A stretch of 64,000 nt of DNA from contig CM041298.1 of NCBI GenBank assembly GCA_023052935.1, forward strand, positions 19,017,371 through 19,081,370. The letters are read 5' to 3'. Numbering within the stretch: position 1 is the first letter of the stretch; the number at the start of each line of letters is the position of its first letter. Shown here one piece after another: positions 22,725 through 33,392 of this stretch. The translations under genes were made by a program, and so were the position numbers. Below the pieces are notes generated by a model that saw only the letters and a list, made by a program, of their open reading frames with translations, searched no databases and was not told the DNA's origin. This DNA comes from Piezodorus guildinii. Lineage: Eukaryota > Arthropoda > Insecta > Hemiptera > Pentatomidae.

Positions 22725-22930
22725 AATAATGTGTGCAGCTGAAGGTATATTGCTTAATAGCATAATCTAAAGCAGTTATTCAAAGATATTTACTGTTTTG
22801 TTCTTTTTTTGCCGAACGTGTTTGGGCACCAGAAAATATATACTAATTTGTACTGTCACGTGTAATTTTGTAGGTAGTATAACATGCTTCTGTGCTTAAA
22901 GATGCAGATTCGAACCCGACTAATGGGCGA
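22725..22930 (+). repeat. dispersed repeat Z, copy 2
   Basis: GAACGTGTTTGGGCACCAGA, TTTGTACTGTCACGTG, and CAGATTCGAACCCGACTAAT, the last resembling a pol III B box (GATTCGAACCC). A tRNA-related SINE is likely. Confidence 0.5.
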
Positions 22931-22989
22931 CTGAGATTAATATGTTTGTATTTTTAGCAGATCCGTAAATAAAAAATAAAATAAAAAAA

Positions 22990-23205
22990 CCCTGAACCAC
23001 TACAACCCATTCTTGGGGTCAGTACATATAAAGATTCGTACTGTTTCTAGTCGACCCAACAGCCATGCTATGAAGTGATTAGGCCTAAACACGCTAAGCC
23101 GCCAGGTTTTTCCCCCAATTATTTTGGGTACCCACTTTATAGAAGCTAGATCTGCCCCAGGAGGGTCTCCATACCCTAGGGTCGCCTCCCAACTTAATTA
23201 ACCGA
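22990..23205 (+). repeat. dispersed repeat Y, copy 2
   Basis: AGATTCGTACTGTTTCTAG, GTGATTAGGCC, GGGTACCCACTTTATAGAAG and GGAGGGTCTCCATACC match the copy at 57040-57178 closely and that at 11395-11500 weakly. Confidence 0.6.
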
Positions 23206-23227
23206 ATCAATAATATTTGAATCCATA

Positions 23228-23460
23228 TCTATACTAATATTATAAAGCTGAAGAGTTTGTTTGTTTGTTTGAACGCGCTAATCTCAAAAACTACTGGTTC
23301 TAATTGAAAAATTCTTTTTGTGTTGGATAGTCCATTTATCGAGGAAGGTTATAGGCTATATAACATCACCTTGCGACCAATAGGACCGAAGAATCAGTCG
23401 AAAATCTGGGAAAAAAACGGGGAAAATCTGGGAGAAAAAAAAAACCTCGCTTCCCAATGA
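23228..23460 (+). mobile_element. Helitron 5' end
   Basis: Starts TCTATACTAATATTATAAAG after an A, the typical 5' terminus of arthropod Helitrons (TC...; inserts between A and T). The body GTTTGTTTGTTTGAACGCGC, TCAAAAACTACTGG, CATTTATCGAGGAAGG and ATAGGCTATATAACATCACC is a commonly seen Helitron 5' region. It breaks off after about 230 bp; no Rep/helicase sequence is here. Confidence 0.8.
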
Positions 23461-23727
23461 TTCCAAATGATTTACCTTTTATTTTTAAATAATTCTATTT
23501 CCCGTTAATTTATATTTTTCCATTTAAACACGTAGGAATAGATTTACGTCGAGATCGGGTTGCGGAGAAAATCAGTATGTTCTTCTGCCACAAGAAAATA
23601 AAACTAAAAATGTCATTTAAGCAGAAGTACTCTAAAATATATTCTTTTAAAAACTTCTTAATAGCAATCATAATAACAGAAATTGATGCAGAGGAAGTCG
23701 CTTTAGAATACATCAAAGAAAAATTGA
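23461..23727. other. unassigned AT-rich sequence
   Basis: The frame at 23510-23716 on the minus strand has no recognisable motif. Sequence then enters the RTE fragment. Confidence 0.35.
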
Positions 23728-24262
23728 CATGTACTAAAAAGGTTTAAATTTGGGTGATAAAATTCCGGTTCTGGGATACGCCGATGATTTGGTACTGCTA
23801 AAGGAAGACAGGGAAACTATACAAATAAATACAAGTCCTTTAATAAAAACCGGTAAAGAAATAGGAATCGAAATAAATACCGAAAAGACAAAATATATGA
23901 TTTGTAGGAGAGACGGTGGCGATCATAGTGATATTGATATATCAGGGTATACTTTTGAACACGTAGAGAAATTTAAGTATTTAGGTTCAATGATAACGGA
24001 AAAAAAAATCCAGGAGAAAATAAAGTCCTGGTTAAACGCGGGAAATGCGTGTTATAATTCAGTTGCGAAATTACTTAGCTTCTGTCTAAAAACTTAACGG
24101 TTAGAATTTATAAAACTGTTATTATTCCGACGGTGAAACGTGGCCGCTTACTTTGAAGGACGGACAACGGCTAAAGGTTTTAGAAAATAAGTACTAAAAT
24201 ATTTGGTCCGAAGAGAGATGAGGCTACTGGGGAGTATAGAAGGTTACACAACGCGGAATCTA
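23728..24262 (+). mobile_element. RTE-type LINE fragment with YADD box
   Basis: The frame 23750-24097 reads MGDKIPVLGYADDLVLLKED, then GKEIGIEINTEKTKYMICRR and HVEKFKYLGSMI: the palm C motif with both catalytic Asp residues of the YADD box and the start of the thumb. After a frameshift, TLKDGQRLKVLENK and KIFGPKRDEATGEYRR follow. 5'-truncated within the RT and 3'-truncated near 24262. Same family as 38568-39560. Confidence 0.9.
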
Positions 24263-25500
24263 AGAAGATGATGAAAGAATGATTGAAACATAGAGGTTTG
24301 AGTGGAAATTGTCTTCATCATTATGGATAGGGTTATATAAGTTATTAGTAATAACAAATGACTTCTAACAATATATTTAAGGATCTCGCAATTATTTCAA
24401 GATATGAAATTATTAATACTATAATTAAGTACATCCTAAACTTTGGTTTTCTCCTTTTTTGGTGTGGAATACATCACTTTGAGAGGTTCACAAATCAAAA
24501 ATATGATAGACCGTTGGCCGTGACTCGGCAGGGAAGAACTATTAAGAACCTTTGTCGCGAAGACCCTCGTTAGTGTCGAGTCCACATCCATCATCCTTCA
24601 AGAGACGACTTCTTGTCGGCCGAAGGTGGGATCTGATTGGTCCGCGAGGTCGATGAGGCAATCTCCAGGAGAAATGAACTAATAACCTCATAGAGCTTCC
24701 AATTCTCCTCTTCTTTTGTGTGCCGTCCGCTGTGGAGTATTAGTGCATTAGTCAACCAGTGAACGGCATTAAAGGTTCAGTCACTGGCTTGTTCTTTTTA
24801 ACTCTACGACCTACTAGAAAAGAATCTCTTTAGACACCAAATCCAAATGATACCTCAAGCCTTGGTATTAAACATTTTTAAATATTTAATATATACTCGT
24901 AGATACAGTGATTTATTTATTTTATTTTTTTATTTACACAAATGCATCTACCTTTGTAGGGTCATTAGCATGATACATAGTTATTTTTTAGCTCATAGTG
25001 GTTAACAATATATCACACAAAGAGAAACCGTAATCATAAATCACTCAATGAAATGATTAGCAGTTCGCCTTTCTTGGTCATACAGGTGATAAGACTGTCA
25101 TAGAGGTTTCCCTAGGTGAATCTCAAACAGAAAAGTGAATATAACATATTTTTGTTACATAACATTTGTCACTATGACCTACCGTATAGGTATATAGACT
25201 CAATAACAAAATATATTGGTTTGAATAAAAAAATCACACAATTTTAACACTCTCTTGCTCTGTTAATATTGCTCGGATTGCAAATTTTATGACAGTTCCC
25301 ATGAGAAATTTAATGGAAAACATTTTTTTGTTATTATAGACTTGTCCCTAGGAGCTACTGTTAAGAGATAAGATGGTTTGAATGAAAAACATTACCCCGT
25401 AATAATGCCTAAATGAACAAAGATGATTATTTCTTTATTCATTAATTGTTTTTAATTGAAAACTATATCGTATGACGCACATCTTTGCAGGGGTTTCGAT
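24263..25500. other. unassigned sequence
   Basis: Includes a moderately GC-rich patch at 24500-24780 (GACTCGGCAGGGAAGAAC, GGCCGAAGGTGGGATCTG) that I cannot assign. The frame at 24358-24573 is not convincing. No repeat family in this window matches it. Confidence 0.4.
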
Positions 25501-25660
25501 ACCATGGTGACGGTTTGCATTACTAACATGCTCTATACTGGCGCATGCGCAGCGGTCTGTGTATGCCTGCCCCTAGAGAAAGGATATCGATATAAATTTC
25601 CGTGAACGTTATCGATACTGGTGTAATATCGGCAAGAAAACATCGATATTTATAATATCG
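25501..25660. promoter_or_regulatory. cluster of DREF-type and NRF-1-type sites
   Basis: GCGCATGCGC at 25541-25550 matches the NRF-1/Ewg palindrome. TATCGATA occurs exactly at 25585-25592 and 25610-25617, and CATCGATA at 25641-25648, the DREF element of insect housekeeping promoters. It is one of the few CpG-containing patches in the area. No downstream coding exon is visible in either direction, so this may be a promoter remnant or a distant first exon. Confidence 0.4.
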
Positions 25661-25699
25661 TTATTTCAGTATTTATTTTAATAAAAGTCAGTAACAAAT

Positions 25700-26453
25700 G
25701 AAATGCGTGTGTGTGGTACCTCTCGGGCAAAAACGATAAGTCCTGTGAAACTGAAATTTCGTATTCAAGGCAAAAATACACCCGAGATGTAACAAAATCT
25801 TTTTCATCAAAATCAGTGAACCCGAAGATGTACTCTATACCATGCATTTTGCACCTTTTTACGATTTTCTCAAAAACAGTTCTAACGATTTTGATTAAAC
25901 TCTATATATCGATGTATAATTTGATTGGCTTTAATATGATATAGGTTTCATTCCGATTTAATTTTTGGTGTGAATGGGCTTTAAATTGTCTTCCTCTAAA
26001 GTACCTTTAATTTTGCACATACTAAAACAATAACAATATAATCTTGTTATCAACGATAAAAAAACAGGTAAATATATAAGTTGGACGAATTCAATATCCA
26101 ACTAAAGGAGAAAACTGAAAAAAAAAAACATTTTTTACTGCGATTTTTGTTTTTTAACATAAGAGCGGTAATATGCATGTATTATATATCGTGGAAAGCT
26201 AATGATTTTAGAACAAATATTATTGTATACAGATAATTGTAAAAGTTGGATGAGGAGTGATAAAAAGGCGATAAAACTAACTGATTGTTTTAGATAATAA
26301 TATAATCGATATTTTATAAAACACATGTTTCTGTAGAAATTCAATTTAATAAATTATTTAAAAATTTATTTTTATCTCTAAATGTATTTAAAAATTCTTA
26401 AATTGAGATAAATATCGGAGGTAAGTTAAAGTCGTGTGTTGTCCGCACCAGAT
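25700..26453 (-). repeat. family X repeat, missing its left end
   Basis: From (TG)n at 25706-25715 and the GGTACCTCTCGGGCAAAAAC box, through ACTCTATACCATGCATTTTG, to AGGTAAGTTAAAGTCGTGTG and CCGCACCAGA. Confidence 0.8.
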
Positions 26454-26459
26454 TTTTTT

Positions 26460-26650
26460 AGTTTAATAGGAATTTTCGTTTACGCGCGAGAGTTACCACA
26501 CACGGACACTACACACACTCTGACCTTTTTGCGGACTTAGCCATTTGGACTCGTGGAAAACGTGTATTTCCGTCGAAAACTGGAATTCGAAAATCGCAAT
26601 ACTTTTCCTTACCTATATATGAAATATATAGTAAGGGAAAGTAAAAAATA
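26460..26650 (+). repeat. family X repeat, 3' part
   Basis: GTTTACGCGCGAGAGTTACC, CACTACACACACTCTGACC, GGACTCGTGG, TTTCCGTCGAAAACTGG and the end TATAGTAAGGGAAAGT. Part of a longer duplicated block (see 29245). Confidence 0.7.
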
Positions 26651-26804
26651 CATGCTTCTAACCTTGACTAGTCACTATATACACTATTGTAATTATAATT
26701 ACAAGTATATAATAATAGAAGCAACTATAACCTGATTTATAAAATGTGTGCGTGTGGCCACAGCAAAAACATTATCACTAAAATGAAACTAAGGAAATAA
26801 ACAA
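26463..26804 (+). repeat. segmental duplication, copy 1
   Basis: Family X 3' part plus about 150 bp of flanking DNA (GCTTCTAACCTTGACTAG, CACAGCAAAAACATTATCAC) repeated at 29245-29602 in the same orientation with a few percent divergence. Because non-X flanking DNA is included, this is not just two X insertions. Confidence 0.7.
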
Positions 26805-27410
26805 AGTCTTCTATATCTTCTAAAAGCTACAATGCTGGAAGGTTCTCCTTTTTCTGTAGCCACTTTAAAGAGTTGCATCTCTTCAACATGACTTCTGGAG
26901 ATTAACAACATTTTAATTAATAATTCAAGTCACAGGATTCACCTTCTAACAGCTAGTATACTATTGTATATGTACAGATATAGTAAACCCTCTTTTTAAC
27001 GAACACGGTTATAACGAACACCCGTTTATAACGAACTATCGTTGTGATCCCTTGAAAAATGAATAGAAAACTATGCTTTCTCCTCGTTTATAACGAAATA
27101 TTCTCTTATAACGAACTGCTTTTGTGGACCTCAGAATTGAATTTGTTCGGTTATTACGAAAAATAAATAAGAAAAAAATTACGATACGTCTTAATTCCTA
27201 GTAAAGACCGGCGCCTTTCTGTCCAAATCCCTACCTCTTCCCTCTATTCAGCTATATTCTGTGATTCACAGTCTGTGACAGCTTCTGGTTTCTAGAGTTT
27301 CAGCTAGTTTTTCTGTTTTTATTGCTTTTATTACTTGCTTTAATTCGAGTTTCCTACGAGGTCAAGTCAGTCTTGCTTTTCGTTCTAAGTGCACTTCCGC
27401 TCCGCACAGT

Positions 27411-27577
27411 ATGTCAAAGAGAAAATGCATTGATTTAAATACAAGGTTGCGATTCTCTAAGATGTGGAGACAAAAATTGCGGAAAAATACGGGACATCAA
27501 AGTCTCCTCTATCAACGATTATAGCTATTAAAGATAAAATCGATGCCTCCGTTGCGTCTTCATGGGGATGTGCAAAA

Positions 27578-27579
<2 letters not shown>
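27411..27579 (+). pseudogene. Tigger/pogo transposase N-terminus (CENP-B-type HTH), frameshifted
   Basis: ATG at 27411 gives MSKRKCIDLNTRLRFSKMW, then a frameshift to TKIAEKYGTSKSPLSTIIAI and KDKIDASVASS. This is the first psq-type helix-turn-helix of pogo/Tigger transposases and CENP-B, which binds the inverted terminal repeats. The second HTH and the DDE nuclease domain are absent. Confidence 0.75.

Positions 27580-27645
<66 letters not shown>
27580..27645. repeat. (TA)n microsatellite inside Tigger remnant
   Basis: About 32 TA units follow an A-run at 27573-27580, replacing the transposase body. Confidence 0.95.
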
Positions 27646-27647
<2 letters not shown>

Positions 27648-27977
27648 ATTATTTCAACTTTATATTAATTGCTGAGATTCTGACAATGTAAGTTTTTTTT
27701 AAAGTTTTGTATTTTGAATGATGGTTTATGTTAACCTTAAAGTATTATGTAAAATGTGAAACAAGATAAATATATGTACATTAATTGCTTTTGTAGTTTC
27801 TAAATAAACATGTGCCTGAAAGCGAATTCTGTATTGAAAATATTTATTTTTAACCACTTGAATTTATACCAAAACATATAACATACATACAATATATTTT
27901 TCGGATATAACGAATTCTTTTATAACGAACAGAGAATTTTTTGGTCCCTTGGAGTTGGTTAAAACGAGGGTTTAATG

Positions 27978-28545
27978 TACATTTAAAAGAAAACACCGCT
28001 CTAAAAATAATCGAGAAGAGGAAATAAATTTAACATTTTGTTCCCTACCAATCCAAAGACGAGACACGAGTCAAACATTTGTCGATCTGGAATCGTTCAT
28101 AAAAGTTTTCCCTAGCAAGAAACAAATTCAATCAGTTGTAAACTTGTAAAAATCTGTGTAAAAAGCACTTTCCCCGGCTTTTAAATATTTCAATCAATTG
28201 TAAACGTGGAATCATCAGTGAGAAAAGCAACATCAATGCTTAGAAGTACTTTAAAAAAAGAAAAAAAATTAAGGAAAAGGTGGTTCTATTCCAGTCCAGA
28301 TTAACAAATAGTTGAAACTATTTAGGGTGTTACCAGATAATTTAAAATTGAGATTAGCTACGAAAATTAGGAATTAACTTATGGTTGGGAGCCAGGCTTT
28401 CGGCCGTTTTTTTGGTTACGATAAAAAGTACAAAACTACTTACAAGTTAATCCATGACAATAGAGGAGCAACCTCAATAAAGAAATAGGCACTACACACT
28501 ATATATATTTTATTCTGAGAGCGGTAACATGCACAATAGGCTACA
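27978..28545. other. unassigned sequence with a family P trace
   Basis: 28287-28330 (ATTCCAGTCCAGATT, AATAGTTGAAACTATTTAG) resembles family P. A poly-A-rich patch lies at 28250-28268. No gene seen. Confidence 0.4.
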
Positions 28546-28549
28546 TAAA

Positions 28550-29441
28550 AAATCCGGTGCAGGCAACACACGACTTTCACTTACCTCCGTTTTAAAAATT
28601 GATTAAAGAATTTTTAAATACAGTATGAGATAAAAATAAGTGAAACGAATAAAGAATTAATTAAATGGAATTTCTATAGAAACATGGGTTTTATAAAAAA
28701 AATCTATTATATTATTATCTAAAATAATCACTTAGTTTTATCGCCTTTTCATCAGTCTCGATTATATTTTAAAAGCTTGTGTATGAGATAATATTTTTTC
28801 TAAAATCTTTAGCTTTTAACGGTATATCATACATGTATATTACTGTTCTTATGTAAAAAAATCATTTTTTTCAGTTTTCTCCTTTATTTGTTTTTCAAAA
28901 ACACTCATCTTGCACATTTAGCTGTTATTTATCGATCCTTACAAGATAATATGGTTATTTTTATATAATATATCAAATTTTAAGGTACTTAAGAGGAAGA
29001 AAATTTAAAACATGGTAATTTAAGCCCTGTCGGAATATTTCAAATAGAATGAAACCTACATAATGTTAAAGCCCAATAAATAACCAATCGATAAAGCGAG
29101 TTTAATCTAAATCGTTAGAGCCGTTTTCGAGAAAATCGTAAACAGGTGCAAAATGTATAGTATAAAGTGGCTCTTCTGTTAAGCTGATTTTGATTAAAAA
29201 AGTTTGTGTAACGTCTCGGGCGTATATTCTGTCAAATATGAAAATTTTATTTTCATAGGAATATTCGTTTACGCGCGGGAGCTACCACACACGGACACTA
29301 CACAAACAGATACACACACACTGGCCTTTTTGCGGGACTTGGTGATTTTGACTCGTGGAAAACATGTATTTCCGTCGAAAACTGGAATTCGAAAATCGCA
29401 ATACTTTCCTTTATTATATATTTCATATATTGGTAAGCGAA
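28550..29441 (+). repeat. family X repeat, full length
   Basis: Left end TCCGGTGCAGGCAACACACG with ACTTTCACTTACCTCC; right end TATTGGTAAGCGAAAG. The landmarks in between are in the expected inverse order to the 20166-21067 copy, so the family runs in both orientations. (CA)n lies near 29287-29322. Confidence 0.85.
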
Positions 29442-29602
29442 AGTATAAAGGTATATGCTTCTAACCTTGACTAACCACTATATACACTATTATAATTATA
29501 ATTACAAGTATATAATAAGAGAAGCAACTATAACCTGATTTATAAAATGTGTGCGTGTGGCCACAGCAGAAAACATTATCACTAAAATGAAACTAAAGAA
29601 AT
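29245..29602 (+). repeat. segmental duplication, copy 2
   Basis: Partner of 26463-26804: TCGTTTACGCGCGGGAGC through CACAGCAGAAAACATTATC and AAATGAAACTAAAG. A 2.8 kb spacing separates them. Confidence 0.7.
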
Positions 29603-29736
29603 AGAGGCATGTAAACACGGTACAGCTTTATAAACATGATGAAGAGAACTTTTCTAAAGTCCATCTGAGTGTCGCCAATTGTGGCGTTTCACTCTCCCTC
29701 CTCTATTGCATTGAGGTACATTACATTGAGGTTATT

Positions 29737-30032
29737 ATGGTTACAAGGGAACCCGTAGCTTAGTAGCTAGCGCGCTAGTCTCCAACACCGAATTTTATGA
29801 GTTCGAAACCTAGTCCCGAAGGGACTCTTTCAAGCATTTTATTCATAGGCATTCACGCACAGGCTCTCCCCGAGTATGTGAGAACCGTCAGCCAGATGGT
29901 GGCCACTCACAAAAATAGGCGTAGGGCGTAATCTAACCCTAAACTACAAAAATATCGTCTATTAACGCGTGTGTTTTCTCCCAGGAGATTAAACCGGGCA
30001 TCTAGGGGCCTACACTGCCTGTCGCGCCACCG
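29737..30032 (+). mobile_element. tRNA-related SINE, second family
   Basis: GGGAACCCGTAGCTTAGTAG (A-box region), then GAGTTCGAAACC (B box, 29800-29811), and a longer body with AGGCTCTCCCCGAGTATGTG, GCCAGATGGTGGCCACTCAC and CTGCCTGTCGCGCCACCG. The body is unrelated to SINE family 1. Only one copy is in this window. Confidence 0.6.
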
Positions 30033-30215
30033 AAAAAAAGACAAAAAAAATTTAATATCCAAGGTTCCAACCCACTTGGGATGACTTCTTCATTTCTTTC
30101 AGGCAAGAAGCAACTACATTACCAAGCAGAATCAAATTAATTTTCATTTCATTTCATACATTTTATAATTACTATATTTTACCTTATACTTATACTATTG
30201 TTATCTATATTCATG

Positions 30216-30355
30216 TTACTTTCGCTTACTATATAAGAGATATATAATAAGGGAAAGTATTACGATCGTAAAAATTTACGAATTACATTTCCCAACGGGA
30301 TTTCATCCAAGTCCAAATAATAAATTCCTGTAAAAAAAAGTCTGTCTGTGTGTGT
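30216..30355 (-). repeat. family X repeat, left end only
   Basis: ACTTTCGCTTACTATATAAG, GGGAAAGTATTACGATCG, TTTCCCAACGGG, and (TG)n at 30342-30357, where it is cut by the RTE fragment. Confidence 0.7.
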
Positions 30356-30359
30356 GTGA

Positions 30360-30806
30360 GTACTTTAGAATTTATGAAACTATTATTATACCGACGGTTC
30401 TTTACGGATGTAAAACGTGGCCGCTTACTTTGAAGTATGAACAACGGCTTAAGGTTTTCGAAAATAAGGTACTGCGTAAAATATTTGGTCCGAAGAAAGA
30501 TGAAGCCACTGGGACTTTAAAAGATTGTACAACGGGGAATTACGGAGCTGGTACTCTGTGGATATAATTGAGCTGATAGCATCGCGGAGACTCAAATGGG
30601 CGAGTAAAGTTGTTGGGCTCGGTGAGGATCGGATTCCGGGAAAGTTGGTATTAGCTGATCTGACTTTTAGGCGTCCGAAAGGCAGGCCGAAACGTCGATG
30701 GGAGGATTGCGTTAAGGCTGATCTCGGGGGCTTGAACGGTGAACATTGGACGAGTCTGTGCAGTCGGAGGTTGGTGGTATCGGCATCGAATCTGCGGGTT
30801 CGGTAA
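30360..30806 (+). mobile_element. RTE-type LINE, 3' end, fairly intact
   Basis: C-terminal part of the RTE reverse transcriptase protein: FRIYETIIIPTVLYGCKTWP, LTLKYEQRLKVFENKVLRKI, then after a one-base shift IIELIASRRLKWASKVVGLG, RRPKGRPKRRWEDCVKADLG and SASNLRVR before the stop. One frameshift only. A long (TA)n directly follows. Confidence 0.9.
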
Positions 30807-30818
30807 GCAGATTATCAT

Positions 30819-30895
<77 letters not shown>
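30819..30895. repeat. (TA)n microsatellite at RTE 3' end
   Basis: Nearly pure TA repeat of about 77 bp immediately after the RTE stop region, as at 6010. Confidence 0.95.
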
Positions 30896-30896
<1 letters not shown>

Positions 30897-30897
<1 letters not shown>

Positions 30898-31255
30898 CTT
30901 AAATATTTATTATGCGAGTTTCATAATATTTACTCAATTTCACAATCTCTGATCTCATAAAGAAATACTATAAAACTAGTTTTATTTTTACGATTTTGGT
31001 GACACGGCCGCATTAACTCTATGCTCGTATCTCTGAATAAATTTGACGGTGATTCACATAAAATTTAAATGTAACACTTGGATTATAAAGTTTTTAAACA
31101 TTTATAGCTTTACACATCAGATATTTTTTTTTTCTTTAATTAGATCATAAACTGAGGCAAATCATGACATCTTCATTCCCAGAATTTATGACTATTTACC
31201 CCCATCAAATCCTGAAACATGGTCTGATATGCATATTCCTTACTAAGAAACAAAC
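30897..31255. other. unassigned AT-rich sequence
   Basis: No gene or repeat recognised; a T-run lies near 31126-31137. Confidence 0.4.
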
Positions 31256-31268
31256 AACGCGATATGGA

Positions 31269-31550
31269 GGGATCACTTGTAGCTGAGTGGCTAGCGTAAC
31301 AGCCTCCTATGCTAAAGGTCACGGGTTCAAACCTGCAGGTGCTCCTAGGATTTTTTAATGGGAGTAAAAAATCCTTAGTTACGCCGTCCTTCGGAGGGGA
31401 CGTTAAAAGGTGGTCCCGAGCCTGTGCGATGTCAGGTACTCGTTAAAGATCCCTATCCTAAGAAAACCTGGATAGGCAAAATTTAGGACTCCCACTGTAG
31501 CATCGTCCGATTAGCCATAGTAGCATAAAGGGACGTTAAATAAATAAACA
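31269..31550 (+). mobile_element. tRNA-derived SINE (family 1), full length with TSD
   Basis: Best copy in the window, 282 bp. A box TAGCTGAGTGG (31280-31290), B box GGTTCAAACCT (31324-31334), 33 bases between the two, then a non-tRNA body (GGTGCTCCTAGGATTTTTT, CGTCCTTCGGAGGGG, GGACTCCCACTGTAGCATCG) and a TAAATAAATAAAC tail. Exact 13-bp target-site duplication AACGCGATATGGA at 31256-31268 and 31551-31563. It would be transcribed by RNA polymerase III and moved by LINE machinery. Confidence 0.93.
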
Positions 31551-31611
31551 AACGCGATATGGATCGTTTTATGACAATTTAGCAATTAATTTTTAATTTT
31601 ACTTACCTATA

Positions 31612-32600
31612 TTATACCTCTCCTTCCAATGGAAACCCGTAAGCTTTTGGTTAGCTCCTTAATATTTCCCCACATTGACTATTGCTGTGCGGTTTATGGG
31701 GGTGTCTCTGGGGATCTCGAGGCAAAACTAAAACGAACGATTAACTGCTTTATACGTTTCATCTTTGGGATATCCAGAGACACCTCCATCACCCGATTTT
31801 ACAAAGAGTTAAAGTGGCTTTACCCTTCCTTCCGCCGTAAGTACTTCCTAGCATCCTTCCTCTACCAAGTAATCCAATCCCGACGTCCGTTCTACATCTC
31901 TGATCTTCTGAAATTCAAATTCTCCGTCCGTTCCTGTAACACCTGCTCGCGGCCTTCTGATCTGTACATAACGCCCCATCGATCCACAGCATTCGACAGA
32001 TCATTCTTAATCTGATCCGCATCTCTATGGAATTCCATCCCTTCCAACATCCGTAACTCACAAACTCTCTCAACATTTAAATCCCGTCTATTCAGCCATT
32101 TCATGTCAATCCAATTCCCCGATAATCCTAATTAGATCCTAATTTTAGGGAAAATCAACAAATAAAGCAGACAGATAAGTTTATTTAACTTTCATGGACA
32201 CATTCGCAGCAAAAATTATTCGAAAAGATTATCTTTTCAAAGATGAAATATTAGATCACATATAATTTTACAAACATATAAAAGCATTGTAATTTTTTTT
32301 TAACTGTATATTTTTAATGTTTCTTTATAATATTATTGTACTTTTAATTATATGTTATCATCTGTCTTCATTTTTATTTATATTTTTCTTGTTTTTACAT
32401 TTTATTAGAAGTTGTCTTGAGTTATTTTATTTTTCCATCTTATTAATTCAATTCTGTTGTTATTTTTACTTATATTTATATTTTTAATTATTTTACTCTA
32501 AGACTTTAGTCTTAAGACCCTTGTTTATTTCCTGTGATATTATTCTTAAGGGACTCGTCCCAGATTAAATAAAGAATTATTATTATTATTATTATTATAT
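31612..32600 (+). mobile_element. CR1-superfamily LINE, 3' end with (TTA)n tail
   Basis: 31629-32015 encodes METRKLLVSSLIFPHIDYCC, then AKLKRTINCFIRFIFGISRD, ELKWLYPSFRRKYFLASFLY and HRSTAFDRSF; after a stop the frame continues SASLWNSIPSNIRNSQTLST and FKSRLFSHF. This is the conserved C-terminal region after the RT domain of CR1/L2/Crack/Daphne-like elements. A roughly 500-bp AT-rich 3' UTR ends in (TTA)n at 32575-32597, the usual microsatellite tail of this group. Confidence 0.85.
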
Positions 32601-32815
32601 ATGAAATACATAGTAAGGATAAGTAATGTAGGGCGGGGCTATTTGAGCATAGTTGGAAGTTGGACGATTGATATATCCCGCAAATTATTCACTGTACGCA
32701 TAGGCATCATATGGCGGAATGAAAGATTCGTGGGAGGGATAATCACCAGGCTATCGCTAGTGGCGGCTGGATGAGTAAGTGAAGCGCTCCTGTGTTTTGT
32801 TTATTTTGTGTAGTA

Positions 32816-33190
32816 GAAGATCCGAAATTGAAACGATCTGCACCCATCTGATAATAGAATGAAACATATTTTATAATAAATTTAGTATATTATTAAATAT
32901 GTTAAGAATGGGTTGCCTAAAAAAATCCTGAACAAACTATTTTTATTTAGTTAAAAAAAATGATTTTTAATTAAATGTTGCACCGGCTAGATAATAGAAA
33001 AAAATTATACCAATATAAGCGTTGTTTTATTGCAAATATAAAGTTGATATAAGGTTGCCTGCAAAAAACTTGTTCCTGATCTGGGTTGCCGAATTTTAAA
33101 GATTTAACGATAGTGAAAATGCGTGACAGAGATATCCGAGTTGTGTATAGCGTGTAATAATAAAGGACCCAACATTGCAGCCGCACGTAA
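32816..33190 (+). repeat. foldback element, left arm
   Basis: AAGATCCGAAATTGAAACG, ATAATAGAATGAAACATATT, AATGATTTTTAATTAAATG, GCGTGTAATAATAAAGGACC are present inverted at 33393-33738. The arms match with only modest divergence. Confidence 0.85.
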
Positions 33191-33392
33191 TGGGATATTG
33201 AATATATTTTTTTCTGTTTTGTATTATTGGCATTAAATATTTGTTTTCCCAATAATCAGCTAAGAAGTGTACTAAAGAATCTTTGAAACGATAATTTGTA
33301 TGTCTTTGCCCAAAAACATTGGTTCTGATTTGTTAAGGTCTTGTAATTTTATATGGGATATCAAACTTACTTATATTCAATCTCCGATTTCG

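Larger units (their letters stand above)
26975..27977 (+). mobile_element. Tigger/pogo-type DNA transposon remnant
   Basis: Starts CAGATATAGTAAACCCTC and ends (minus strand) CATTAAACCCTCGTTTTAAC, giving inverted ends of the Tigger/pogo type with TA on each side (26973-26974, 27978-27979). Both ends carry extra ATAACGAAC repeats. About 1.0 kb remains of an expected 2-3 kb: only the first transposase codons survive and a (TA)n tract sits where the rest should be. Confidence 0.75.

Noticed and set aside
32971..33252. 93-codon frame within the foldback element as a transposase
   Set aside because: It crosses the arm and the spacer and shows no transposase motif.
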